Below are positions 51,547-59,560 of a DNA stretch of 64,000 nucleotides, in pieces. The notes under the pieces are model-generated. The model made no database searches. It was not told where the DNA came from and saw only the letters and a program-made list of their open reading frames with translations. A program made the position numbers and the translations under genes. How positions within the stretch are numbered: position 1 is the stretch's first letter; each line of letters opens with the position of its first letter. Source of the stretch: Nesterenkonia sp. (GTDB lineage: Bacteria > Actinomycetota > Actinomycetes > Actinomycetales > Micrococcaceae); assembly GCF_029265375.1 (NCBI RefSeq), contig NZ_JAJUJJ010000016.1, forward strand, positions 1 through 64,000, given 5' to 3'.

Positions 51547-51695
51547 TCCTTGTCCTCCTTCGATTCCAGGTAGTCGGTGAGGATCCGCTCCACGAAGGCC
51601 GAGAGCGAGACTCCTTCGTCGATGCAGCGGTGCTTGACCGCGCGCACCAGATCCGGGGGCAGATACACGTTGAACTGTGTCTTCTTCTCTGGCAT
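51543..51695 (-). CDS. ribbon-helix-helix (CopG-like) DNA-binding protein
   Basis: A 50-residue protein too short for most automatic calls. [19 protein letters not shown] gives the DNA-contact beta strand and first helix, and [17 protein letters not shown] the second helix, the ribbon-helix-helix fold of CopG/MetJ-type repressors. The ATG with first base 51695 follows TAGCAT by exactly six bases, so it is leaderless, and its stop overlaps the VOC start. Two GCATGC half-sites over the transcription start suggest autorepression. It is not paired with a toxin; its partner here is the VOC protein. Confidence 0.8.
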   Translation of the reverse strand: MPEKKTQFNVYLPPDLVRAVKHRCIDEGVSLSAFVERILTDYLESKEDKE

Positions 51696-51707
51696 GCCTG
51701 CATGCTA
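51692..51707 (-). promoter_or_regulatory. promoter and candidate RHH operator
   Basis: Two GCATGC palindromes (51692-51697 and 51700-51705) are spaced by two bases. They overlap the -10 box TAGCAT (51702-51707 on the minus strand), the presumed transcription start and the ATG. The 8-bp period suits two RHH dimers bound side by side. Confidence 0.5.
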
Positions 51708-51858
51708 GCAAACTATGATGCTCTCATCCGGGGCTGACTCCCTGTGACCCTGACCACAGCAGCGCCTCTGCGGGAACAGGGCGCGCCCGCCGCGTGTTGC
51801 CCCAGTGGTAGTTCAAATTTGAACGACAGTTTTCCTGCGCTGGAAAGGACGCTGCACG

Positions 51859-52515
51859 ATGACGAACCCGCTGACCATCGGGATCCTGGGAGCAGGCCGC
51901 GTCGGCACCGCCGTGGGCCGTCAGGCGATCCGGGCCGGGCACCAGGTGAGGATCGCCACCGCCAAGCCCTCCGAGGAGATTCGCCTGCTCGCCGAGGTCA
52001 TCGTGCCTGGCGCTTCGGCTGTGGACAGCTCGCAGCTGCGCGGCAGCGACCTGATCGTCATCGCCGTCCCGCTGCACAAGTACCGCAGCATCGACACCGG
52101 CGCGCTGGCCGGCCACGTGGTGATCGACACCATGAACTACTGGGCCCCGGTGGACGGGGTGATGGAGGAGTTCGAGGCCGGTCGCGGCACCAGCGAGGTG
52201 ATTGCTGACTTCCTCGGCGATGTCCGGCTGGTCAAGACGCTGAACCACATCGGCTACGGGGAGCTGGAAGTCGAGGCCCAGCCCGCCGGGACCCCCTCCC
52301 GCCGCGCCCTGGCGATAGCCGGAGATGACGACGACGCCCGCGCTCTGGTCTCCGAGTTCATCGATTCACTGGGATTCGACCCGGTCGACGCCGGACCGCT
52401 CAGCGCCGGACGCGCCTTCCAGAATGGCACTGAGATCTTCTCCGGCAGGCACACCAGCGAAGAGATGACCCGGCTGGTGGAGCAGAGCCGCCAGCTGGCG
52501 AGCACCGGAGCGTGA
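51859..52515 (+). CDS. NADP-binding oxidoreductase (F420-dependent NADP reductase-like)
   Basis: A 218-residue Rossmann-fold protein. TIGILGAGRVGTAVGRQAIRAGHQVRIAT is the dinucleotide-binding site, SDLIVIAVPLHKYRSID the second strand, and VIDTMNYWAPVDG, KTLNHIGYGELE and GFDPVDAGPLSAGRAFQNGTEIF belong to the NADP oxidoreductase coenzyme F420-dependent family. In bacteria without F420 these act on other acceptors. ATG with a GGAAAGGAC ribosome site. Confidence 0.85.
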   Translation: MTNPLTIGILGAGRVGTAVGRQAIRAGHQVRIATAKPSEEIRLLAEVIVPGASAVDSSQLRGSDLIVIAVPLHKYRSIDTGALAGHVVIDTMNYWAPVDGVMEEFEAGRGTSEVIADFLGDVRLVKTLNHIGYGELEVEAQPAGTPSRRALAIAGDDDDARALVSEFIDSLGFDPVDAGPLSAGRAFQNGTEIFSGRHTSEEMTRLVEQSRQLASTGA

Positions 52516-52520
52516 AACGC

Positions 52521-53468
52521 TCAGCGCAGCGACTCCAGCGCCTCCAGGGCTGAGAGGATCTCGCCGCGCAGCTGCTGAGCCTGCTCAGCGAACTCCTTCT
52601 GCGCACGGGCGTAGGCGGCCCGCCCGGCCGGCTCCTCGATGCGCACCGGCTCATAGCCCCACTCGCGCAGATCATAGGGGGAGGCCCGCATATCCAGCTC
52701 GCGGATGCTGCGCGCCAGGTCGAAGCACCGCAGCAGCAGGTCGCTGGGAAGGGCCGGCATGAGCTTGCCGGCCCATTTGTACAGATCCATGTTTGCGTGC
52801 AGGCAGCCCGGCTGCTCCAGGTCCACCTGAGTCTCCCGGGTGGGCTGCAGCCGGTTCAGCGGCGCAGCCGACGGGGTGTAGAACCGGAAGGCGTCGAAGT
52901 GCGTGCACTGGATCCGCAGGGACTCCACCACTTCATCGGTCCCCTCGGCCCCCAGCCGCAGCGGGACCTGCTCATGACGCTGCCCGTGCAGCCGGGACCG
53001 GTACACCATCGCCCACTCATGCAGCCCGAAGCAGCCCAGCTGGGCAGGCCGGGCCGCAGTGGATTCCAGCAGCCGCCGGATGTATCCGATGGTCGTGCCG
53101 CGCTCGGCGCAGAAGCGCGGGACATCCACCACCGCGCCACCGGCGGCGGTGCCGTCGTCGACCACGGTGTAGAACTTCCACCCGGGACGCTCCGAGTCCC
53201 CCGCGCCCTCCAGCACCACTCCGGCGCCGGGGTGCCAGCGGGCCAGCTGCCCGGGCTTGAGCGAATAGTAGGTGAACAGGAAATCCTCCACCGGGTGGGA
53301 GACCCCTGTCCGGCGCCGGGCCAGGAACGCCTCGGTGCGCAGCTGGACCGCCGCTCGGTGGTCGGCCGCGCGGCTGCGGTGCTCGGCGGCAGGGAGAATC
53401 CGCACGCCGGAGGGGAGCGGAGCCCGAGCTGCGGCGGCGACGGTGGGGGCAGGGCTGCGATCGGTCAT
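52521..53468 (-). CDS. 3-methyladenine DNA glycosylase family protein (actinobacterial type)
   Basis: A 315-residue protein. LARRRTGVSHPVEDFLFTYYSLKPGQLARWHPG, GWKFYTVVDD and LGCFGLHEWAMVYR are segments I associate with the actinobacterial proteins annotated as 3-methyladenine DNA glycosylase; no classic HhH or AAG motif can be pointed out, so the activity is not proven by sequence. The start ATG has first base 53468, with TATCCT nine bases upstream. It converges with the oxidoreductase gene five bases away. Confidence 0.72.
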   Translation of the reverse strand: MTDRSPAPTVAAAARAPLPSGVRILPAAEHRSRAADHRAAVQLRTEAFLARRRTGVSHPVEDFLFTYYSLKPGQLARWHPGAGVVLEGAGDSERPGWKFYTVVDDGTAAGGAVVDVPRFCAERGTTIGYIRRLLESTAARPAQLGCFGLHEWAMVYRSRLHGQRHEQVPLRLGAEGTDEVVESLRIQCTHFDAFRFYTPSAAPLNRLQPTRETQVDLEQPGCLHANMDLYKWAGKLMPALPSDLLLRCFDLARSIRELDMRASPYDLREWGYEPVRIEEPAGRAAYARAQKEFAEQAQQLRGEILSALEALESLR

Positions 53469-53582
53469 CGGCCGCCCAGGATACCGTCCCGACAGTAGGG
53501 GAACGTCCAGCCAGGGCGCTGACCCTGTAAATAACCTGGGGCTCTGCGGTACACTCCGTGACTGTAACCTCGCACCTGAAAA

Positions 53583-53626
53583 CTGAGGGGCGGCGGAACC
53601 CCAGCTGGGATTCCGCCGCCCCTCAG
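53583..53626 (-). terminator. intrinsic terminator of lysC
   Basis: A perfect 16-bp inverted repeat: CTGAGGGGCGGCGGAA (53583-53598) and TTCCGCCGCCCCTCAG (53611-53626). On the minus strand the stem is followed directly by TTTTC, as expected for a terminator 28 bases after the lysC stop. The loop CCCCAGCTGGGA can itself fold. Confidence 0.85.
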
Positions 53627-53653
53627 TCGTTGCAGGCAACGCCGCGTCTGCGC

Positions 53654-54937
53654 TCAGCGCCCGGTGCCGGCGTAGACCTTCGCCTCCTCATCAGAGTCCA
53701 GGCCGAAGGCGGTGTGGATGGCCTGCACAGCCTTGTCCATCACCTCCACATCGGTGATCACAGAGACGCGGATCTCTGAGGTGGAGATCAGCTCAATATT
53801 GATCCCCGCCTCACTGAGGGCGCTGAAGAACCGCGCCGAGACGCCGGGGTGATTGCGCATGCCGCCGCCGATGAGGGAGACCTTGCCCACCTGCGGCACG
53901 AAGTCCAGGCTCTCGAAACCGATCTCATCCTGGTGCTCAGTCAGAATGCGCTGCGCCTTGTCGCCGTCGGCACCGGGGAGGGTGAAGCTGATATTGGTCT
54001 TCTTCGTCTCCGCGGAGATGTCCTGAACGATCATGTCGATGTTGATCCCAGCCTCGGCGATGGGGTTGAACACCGCAGCCGCCTTGCCGGGCGCATCCGG
54101 CACACCCCGGATGGTCAGCTTGCCTTCCGAGGATTCGTGGGCCAGGCCAGAGATGATGGGCTGTTCCAAGGGTTCGCCTTCCTTGATGGTGACTGTGTCG
54201 GTCTCGTCGGGGATGACCCAGGTGCCTTCCTTATCGGAGAAGCTGGAGCGCACGTGCAGCTTCACGCCGAACCGGCGAGCGTACTCCACGCTGCGCAGGT
54301 GCAGCACCTTGGTGCCTGCTGCGGCCATCTCCAGCATGTCCTCGCTGGAGATCTCATCAATCTTGCGGGCGGACTTAACCACGCGCGGGTCGGCGGTGAA
54401 CACGCCGTCGACGTCGGTGTAGATCTCGCAGACTTCGGCGTCCAGCGCGGCGGCCAGGGCCACCGCGGTGGTGTCGGACCCGCCGCGGCCCATGGTGGTG
54501 ATGTCCTTGGACTCCCGGCTCATACCCTGGAAGCCCGCCACAATACCCACATAACCGGCGTCGACCGCCTCCTGCACCCGCTGCGGGGAGACTTCGATGA
54601 TCCGGGCCCGTCCGTGCAGGGCGTCGGTGATCATTCCTGCCTGGGACCCGGTGAAGGACTGGGCGGTCTCGCCCAGCTCGTGGATCGCCATGGCCAGCAG
54701 CGCCATGGACATGCGCTCGCCGGAGGAGAGCAGGATGTCCATCTCACGCAGCGGAGGGGCCGAGGAGATATCGGCGGCCAGGTCCAGCAGATCGTCGGTG
54801 GTGTCTCCCATAGCGGAGACCACCACCACCACCTGGTGGCCGGCTCGCTTGGTATCGACGATCCGGCGCGCCACGCGCTTGATGGATTCGGCGTCCTGCA
54901 CTGAGGAACCGCCGTACTTCTGAACGATGATGCTCAT
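53654..54937 (-). CDS. lysC: aspartate kinase
   Basis: A 427-residue aspartokinase that starts the aspartate family pathway (Lys, Thr, Met) by phosphorylating aspartate. [19 protein letters not shown] holds the ATP-binding Lys, [44 protein letters not shown] the aspartate site; two ACT domains (about residues 265-420) provide feedback control. Genes of this size usually have an internal start giving a separate beta subunit. The usual neighbour asd is not here. CAGGAGTGAG ahead of the ATG and a strong terminator behind it make this a single-gene unit. Confidence 0.96.
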   Translation of the reverse strand: MSIIVQKYGGSSVQDAESIKRVARRIVDTKRAGHQVVVVVSAMGDTTDDLLDLAADISSAPPLREMDILLSSGERMSMALLAMAIHELGETAQSFTGSQAGMITDALHGRARIIEVSPQRVQEAVDAGYVGIVAGFQGMSRESKDITTMGRGGSDTTAVALAAALDAEVCEIYTDVDGVFTADPRVVKSARKIDEISSEDMLEMAAAGTKVLHLRSVEYARRFGVKLHVRSSFSDKEGTWVIPDETDTVTIKEGEPLEQPIISGLAHESSEGKLTIRGVPDAPGKAAAVFNPIAEAGINIDMIVQDISAETKKTNISFTLPGADGDKAQRILTEHQDEIGFESLDFVPQVGKVSLIGGGMRNHPGVSARFFSALSEAGINIELISTSEIRVSVITDVEVMDKAVQAIHTAFGLDSDEEAKVYAGTGR

Positions 54938-55062
54938 GGGTGTGGTTACTCACTCCTGATGAGTGCATTGGGGTCGGGTGTTCGGGCACCAGTCTATGGC
55001 GCACGCCTGTCCCTGGGCAGGGCGCCGGGACCAGGCGGCAGACTGGTGCGCAGGTGGATCTC

Positions 55063-55899
55063 TCAGCTCTCTCCGAGAACTGCAGAGAGAAACTTCTGGG
55101 TCCGCTCGTGCTCGGGGTTGGTGAAGATCTTCTCCGGGTGTCCTTCCTCGACCACGCGGCCGCCGTCGAACATCATCACCTTGTGGCTGACGTCGCGGGC
55201 GAAGGCCATCTCATGGGTGACGATCAGCATGGTCACATTGGTGGTGTCGGCCACCTGGCGCAGGATGTTGAGCACATCGCCGACCACCTCCGGGTCCAGC
55301 GCGGAGGTGACCTCATCCAGCAGCAGGATCTCCGGATCCATCGCCAGGGCGCGGGCGATGGCGACTCGCTGCTGCTGGCCGCCCGAGAGGCTGGTGGGGT
55401 GCGCCTCGGCCTTGTCCGGCAGGCCCACCTGCTCCAGCAGCGAATGCGCTTTGGCCACAGCGTCCTTCTTGGACTGGCCCAGCACGTGGATGGGCGCTTC
55501 GATGATGTTCTCCAGCACCGTCATATTCGGGAACAGGTTGAACTGCTGGAAGACCATGCCGATGCGGGTGCGCAGCTTTTTCTGCTGCTTCTTGGGCACC
55601 GGCACGCGCTTGCCGTCTCGCTGCTGGTGGGTCAGCGGCTCGCCGTCGATGTAGATGTAGCCGCCGGTGAGCTCCTCCAGGGTCATCACCAGGCGCAGGA
55701 TCGTGGTCTTGCCGGAGCCGGAGGGCCCGATCAGGGTGACGCGCTCCCCGCGGCGCACGGAGAAGTTCAGGTCTTTCAGCACCACGTTGTCGCCGAAGCG
55801 CTTCTCCACGTCGACAAACTCGATGACCGGCGGCTCGGCGGACGACGCCGGGGCCGGCTCAGCAACTGCGGCGGGGGCGGGGTCAGTGGGCGTAGGCAA
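55063..55899 (-). CDS. ehuA: ectoine/hydroxyectoine ABC transporter ATP-binding protein
   Basis: A 278-residue polar-amino-acid-type ABC ATPase. Walker A is GPSGSGKTT, the signature LSGGQQQRVAIARAL, and Walker B ILLLDEVTSALD. The gene overlaps the end of the ehuD permease gene by 17 bases and is last in the operon. With EhuC and EhuD it forms the importer that takes up ectoine from EhuB. Confidence 0.92.
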   Translation of the reverse strand: MPTPTDPAPAAVAEPAPASSAEPPVIEFVDVEKRFGDNVVLKDLNFSVRRGERVTLIGPSGSGKTTILRLVMTLEELTGGYIYIDGEPLTHQQRDGKRVPVPKKQQKKLRTRIGMVFQQFNLFPNMTVLENIIEAPIHVLGQSKKDAVAKAHSLLEQVGLPDKAEAHPTSLSGGQQQRVAIARALAMDPEILLLDEVTSALDPEVVGDVLNILRQVADTTNVTMLIVTHEMAFARDVSHKVMMFDGGRVVEEGHPEKIFTNPEHERTQKFLSAVLGES

Positions 55900-56596
55900 G
55901 TCGCTTCTCCAATCGGTTGATGAGAACAGCGGTGGGGTAGCTGGCGGCCAGGAAGATCAGCCCGGCGATGGTCACGGCCTCGTTGTAGCGGAACGTGGTG
56001 CCGCCGATCTCACCGACGGCGAGGGTGACCATCTCGGTGACTCCGATGGCGTAGAGGAACGGGGTGTCCTTGAACATGGAGATGGCGTAGTTGCCCAACG
56101 AGGGGATGGTGGAGCGCAGCGCCTGGGGGATGACGACTCTGCGCCAGGTGCGCACCGCGTTCATGGACAGCGCTGTGGTGGCCTCCCACTGCCCCTTGGG
56201 CACTGACTCGATGCCGGCTCGGTAGACCTCGGACATATAGGTGGCGTAGTGGACGCCGAAGACGATGATGCCGATGGTCAGCGCGTCCAGCCACAGGAAC
56301 GCCCAGAACAGCAGGATCAGCTGCACCACGATGGGCGTCATACGGATGAAGTTGGCCACCCAGCGCACCAACCAGGCCAGCGGCCGGGGCAGCACCATGA
56401 TCAGAATGGCGATGACCAGTCCCAGCACGGCGGCGATGAGTGTTCCCACCACGGTGACCAGCAGGGTGAACTGGACGAATGCGGTGAGCATATCCGGCAG
56501 GATCTCCCAGGCGAATGCCCAGTCCCACCACGGTCCGGTGGTCGGCTGGTCGGCGGGAACATCGGCCTCTTGGGCCAGCAGGTTGTGGTGCGTCAT
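55883..56596 (-). CDS. ehuD: ectoine/hydroxyectoine ABC transporter permease EhuD
   Basis: A 237-residue permease of the HisM/glutamine type with five membrane spans. The EAA loop, contacting the ATPase, is seen in YRAGIESVPKGQWEATTALSMNAVRTWRRVVIPQALRSTIP. It starts at an ATG overlapping the stop of the other permease by four bases. The order permease-permease-ATPase and its SBP assign it to Ehu. Confidence 0.9.
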   Translation of the reverse strand: MTHHNLLAQEADVPADQPTTGPWWDWAFAWEILPDMLTAFVQFTLLVTVVGTLIAAVLGLVIAILIMVLPRPLAWLVRWVANFIRMTPIVVQLILLFWAFLWLDALTIGIIVFGVHYATYMSEVYRAGIESVPKGQWEATTALSMNAVRTWRRVVIPQALRSTIPSLGNYAISMFKDTPFLYAIGVTEMVTLAVGEIGGTTFRYNEAVTIAGLIFLAASYPTAVLINRLEKRLAYAH

Positions 56597-57456
56597 CGAG
56601 CACCTCCGCCGGTGGTCTGGGAAGCATCGGTCTCGCCACGCGCCTGGGAGCCCTTCTCGGTGCTCAGGGTCGCTGTCGACGACGACGCGGCGTCGGGCGC
56701 GATGGCTGGGGGATCAGGGGAGAGGATCTCCTTCAGGGACGGGCCTCGTCCCAGCTTGTGCTTGGCGCGGGCTTCCAAAGCTTGCATGAAGATGGTCAGG
56801 ATCAGTGCGAGGACGAAGTAGGTCACCAGGCCCACCAGGGCGTGGGAGAACCAGATATCTGTGGGCCGGCGCAGGTTGTTCAGCTCGAATGTGAAGTCAT
56901 TGACGCCGGGCAGGATGTAGACGATGGCGCTTCCCTTGAGCAGGTGGACCCACAGGTTGGCCAGGGAGGGCAGCATCAGCGCCCAGGCCTGCGGGAAGAT
57001 GATCCGGCGCATCTTGTGCGGCCAGGACATCGACAGCGCCGTGGTGGCCTCCCACTGTCCCTGAGACACGGTGGTCAGCGACGCCCTGACGGCTTCGGCG
57101 CCGTAGGCCCCGTAGTTGATGCCCAGCGCCACGACTCCGATGAGGAAGGTGTTGCGGACCAGGCCCTCGCCGGGAAGATCTGGATTCGCCATCCAGAACA
57201 GCGGCAGCACGTAGACCATCCAGAACAGCAGGACCAGCAGTGAGATGCCGCGGAAGAACTCGATGAGCACGCGCGCCGGTCCGCGCAGCCACAGGCTGGG
57301 AGCCCCAGCCATGAGACCCAGGGCGACGGCGACGACGAAAGCGAGCGCTCCGCCCAGCAGGGTGAGCTGAATGGTGGTCAGAAGGCCGTCGATGAGTCGG
57401 TCGGAGAAATCGGACAGCGCCTGGAGATGCTGCCGCTGCTCCTCGAGCCAGTCCAT
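56593..57456 (-). CDS. ehuC: ectoine/hydroxyectoine ABC transporter permease EhuC
   Basis: A 287-residue permease with five or six spans (TTIQLTLLGGALAFVVAVALG, ARVLIEFFRGISLLVLLFWMVYVLPLFW) and the EAA loop AVRASLTTVSQGQWEATTALSMSWPHKMRRIIFPQAW. It has an extra hydrophilic C-terminal tail of about 45 residues rich in Ser, Ala and Thr, longer than usual. A 13-bp hairpin lies between ehuB and this gene. Confidence 0.9.
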   Translation of the reverse strand: MDWLEEQRQHLQALSDFSDRLIDGLLTTIQLTLLGGALAFVVAVALGLMAGAPSLWLRGPARVLIEFFRGISLLVLLFWMVYVLPLFWMANPDLPGEGLVRNTFLIGVVALGINYGAYGAEAVRASLTTVSQGQWEATTALSMSWPHKMRRIIFPQAWALMLPSLANLWVHLLKGSAIVYILPGVNDFTFELNNLRRPTDIWFSHALVGLVTYFVLALILTIFMQALEARAKHKLGRGPSLKEILSPDPPAIAPDAASSSTATLSTEKGSQARGETDASQTTGGGAR

Positions 57457-57500
57457 GTGCGAGTGGTTCCCCTCAGGTGGTTGTGCAGTGGCACCGACTC

Positions 57501-57533
57501 GGCGGTCAGCCCCGGGCGGCGGGGCTGACCGCC
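57501..57533 (-). terminator. intercistronic hairpin between ehuB and ehuC
   Basis: GGCGGTCAGCCCC (57501-57513) and GGGGCTGACCGCC (57521-57533) pair perfectly over 13 bp around a 7-base loop. It lies 22 bases after the ehuB stop and 45 before ehuC. No U-run follows, so it probably slows transcription or stabilises the ehuB message and allows more binding protein than permease. Confidence 0.7.
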
Positions 57534-57554
57534 GTGGTCAGCAGGATGCGCCTA

Positions 57555-58493
57555 TCAGTCGAGGTACTGCTCGTTGAGCTCTTCGACATTGCCTTCGCAG
57601 AGCTCAGCGGCGGTCAGCTCGGCCGGGGGAACCTCATCCTCGGTGAAGCCGAACTCGCTGATGATCTCCAGCATTTCGCCGGACTCCTTCAGCTCAGCCA
57701 GATGCTCGTTGTACTCGTTGAGCAGGTCCTCATCGGAGAAGCGGAAGACGGTGGATCCGGCAGAGACCTCGTGGCTGAACGGATCGGTGACCTCGTAGCC
57801 CTCGATATCGCCGGCCATCGCGTTCAGCGAGATCGCCGTCAGCGCGAACACGTCTGCCCGGCCGCCGGTGACGAAGTCGACCCCGTCCTCGGCGGTCTCC
57901 ACGCCTTCGGTCTCAATGCCGAGCGCCTCGGTGTAGCCGGCCTCGACGCCGGCGGTGAGGGTGACCACGTCCAGGCCCTCGGACTCCTGGACCTCAGCGA
58001 CGTCCTCGAAGTCCTCAAGACCATGGGGGTTGCCCTCCTCCACCAGGAACGCCGTGGTGTACATGATCTCCGGCTCGGAGAAGGCTGCCTGCTCGCAGCG
58101 CTCCGGAGTGATGGACATGCCGGCGGAGACCACATCCCACTGGCCGGCGTTCAGACCGGGGATGAGCGTGTCCCAGCTGGTGAGCTCGGCCTCGACCTCA
58201 TAGCCCATCCGTTCGCCGAGAATCTCTTCTGCCAGTGCCAGGGCCGCGCCGGTGGGCTCTCCGTCCTCGAGCCAGGAGTACGGCTCCTCGCCGGCGATGG
58301 CGACGGTGACTGAGTCGCCTTCGACGGTCACGTCCGGAGTTTCGCCGTTGCCTTCGGCTCCTTCGGCGGTCTCGGCGCCGCCGTCGGCCTCTTCAGTCTC
58401 GGTGTCCTCGCCGTTTCCGCCGCAGGCGGTCAGGGCCAGCAGGGCGGCGGTGGTGAATCCACCGGCGCGCAGTGCGGAAGTCTTGAAACTCAT
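57555..58493 (-). CDS. ehuB: ectoine/hydroxyectoine ABC transporter substrate-binding protein
   Basis: A 312-residue lipoprotein with lipobox LLALTAC and lipidated Cys24, then an acidic linker. The binding protein matches EhuB: VTVAIAGEEPYSWLEDGEPTG, SWDTLIPGLNAGQWDVVSAGMSITPERCEQAAFSEPEIMYTTAFLV, VTLTAGVEAGYTEALGIE and TGGRADVFALTAISL. It captures ectoine or hydroxyectoine outside the membrane, used as osmoprotectants. First gene of ehuBCDA. The ATG has first base 58493 with GAGGTCGAAC just upstream. The promoter is at 58580-58608. Confidence 0.93.
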   Translation of the reverse strand: MSFKTSALRAGGFTTAALLALTACGGNGEDTETEEADGGAETAEGAEGNGETPDVTVEGDSVTVAIAGEEPYSWLEDGEPTGAALALAEEILGERMGYEVEAELTSWDTLIPGLNAGQWDVVSAGMSITPERCEQAAFSEPEIMYTTAFLVEEGNPHGLEDFEDVAEVQESEGLDVVTLTAGVEAGYTEALGIETEGVETAEDGVDFVTGGRADVFALTAISLNAMAGDIEGYEVTDPFSHEVSAGSTVFRFSDEDLLNEYNEHLAELKESGEMLEIISEFGFTEDEVPPAELTAAELCEGNVEELNEQYLD

Positions 58494-58579
58494 GTTCGAC
58501 CTCGGTTCCTCATACGTCGTGTGTGCGAGTCGGATGGCCTGCGTCCGCAGGTTGCTGACAACCCTACGGCCACACGGCG

Positions 58580-58608
58580 GCAATATCCAGGGTTACGTTA
58601 GCCAGCAA
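58580..58608 (-). promoter_or_regulatory. promoter of the ehuBCDA operon
   Basis: On the minus strand TTGCTG (58603-58608) and TATTGC (58580-58585) are spaced by 17 bp. This gives an ehuB leader of about 80 bases. The gap 58494-58814 otherwise has only the palindrome at 58673-58682. Confidence 0.45.
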
Positions 58609-58672
58609 CAAGGGTTTTACAAACTGCGATCCTCTGTGCGCACCACGAAATGCCAGGGTCCGGCGAATGAGG

Positions 58673-58682
58673 GAAATATTTC
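58673..58682. promoter_or_regulatory. AT-rich palindrome upstream of ehuB
   Basis: GAAATATTTC is a perfect 10-bp palindrome, unusual in this GC-rich DNA, 65 bases upstream of the ehuB -35 box. It could be a regulator site; no regulator gene is next to it. Confidence 0.3.
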
Positions 58683-58814
58683 AGAAATTATCTCGCAGGG
58701 GCCGCATCTGCCTGCTCATCGCGGCAGAGGCGAACAGCTATTCCGTGAGAAAAACTGGCACCCTAGTGCAGATCACATCTCAATAAACATTTGCGCGGCG
58801 CCTGCTCACCGCGC

Positions 58815-59411
58815 TCATCCCACCGAGGTGCGGCCTTCGAATGCCCTGCCCAGAGTGACGTCATCGGCGTACTCCAGGTCTCCGCCCACCGGCAGTCCGG
58901 AGGCCAGCCGGGTGATCCGGATGCCTAGGGAGCTGAGCATGCGCACCAGGTAGGTCGCCGTCGCCTCGCCCTCCAGGTTCGGGTCGGTGGCGATGATGAC
59001 CTCCTGGATCTCGTCGTCGGAGAGCCTGTTCAGCAGCTGGCGGATGTGCAGCTGGTCCGGGCCGATTCCGGCGATGGGGTTAATCGCACCGCCCAGCACG
59101 TGGTAGCGGCCGCGGAAGCTGCGAGTGCGCTCGATGGCCATCACGTCCTTGGACTCCTCCACCACGCAGATCACCGAGCCTTCGCGGCGGGTGTCCTGGC
59201 AGATCCGGCACAGCGACTCCTCGGAGACGTTGAAGCACACCTCGCAGAACTGCACCTTGTCCTTGACTGTGCGGATCGCCTCAGCCAGTCGCGCCATGTC
59301 CTCAGCATCAGCCTCCAGGATGTGGAATGCCACTCGCTGGGCGGACTTGGGCCCGATGCCCGGCAGCCGGCCGAGCTCGTCGATCAGGTTCTGGATTGCG
59401 CCTTCATACAC
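58815..59411 (-). CDS. recR: recombination mediator RecR
   Basis: A 198-residue RecR that works with RecF and RecO in gap repair. [32 protein letters not shown] is the HhH region, CEVCFN ... LCRICQD the zinc finger with four Cys, [16 protein letters not shown] the Toprim domain, and [17 protein letters not shown] the following part. I choose the GTG with first base 59411, since it gives the family's normal length. An earlier GTG at 59456 adds a duplicated ten codons (VDWLxVxxGA twice). Confidence 0.93.
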   Translation of the reverse strand: MYEGAIQNLIDELGRLPGIGPKSAQRVAFHILEADAEDMARLAEAIRTVKDKVQFCEVCFNVSEESLCRICQDTRREGSVICVVEESKDVMAIERTRSFRGRYHVLGGAINPIAGIGPDQLHIRQLLNRLSDDEIQEVIIATDPNLEGEATATYLVRMLSSLGIRITRLASGLPVGGDLEYADDVTLGRAFEGRTSVG

Positions 59412-59456
59412 AGTCAGCCAGTCTACGGCTCCTGCATGCACACTCAGCCAGTCCAC
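59397..59456 (-). repeat. imperfect 30-bp tandem duplication at the recR start
   Basis: Bases 59427-59456 and 59397-59426 on the minus strand are identical at 24 of 30 positions. Each copy contains GACTGGCTGA and GTG, and the downstream copy also carries TAGACT, a possible -10 box eight bases before the recR GTG. Confidence 0.65.
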
Positions 59457-59560
59457 TGCTCAGCGGCGCCGCCGCCTCCGTGCCGCGGCCGGTGGACCGC
59501 TCTGTCTAGACTCATTGAGACAGTGAGCTCGGTCACTCCGGGCTGAGGGAGGAGAGGCGA

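Noticed and set aside
53526..53630. Small RNA candidate: TGTAAA/TACACT promoter-like boxes followed by the 16-bp hairpin on the plus strand
   Set aside because: The -35 box is weak and the hairpin has its T-run only on the minus strand, which fits the lysC terminator.
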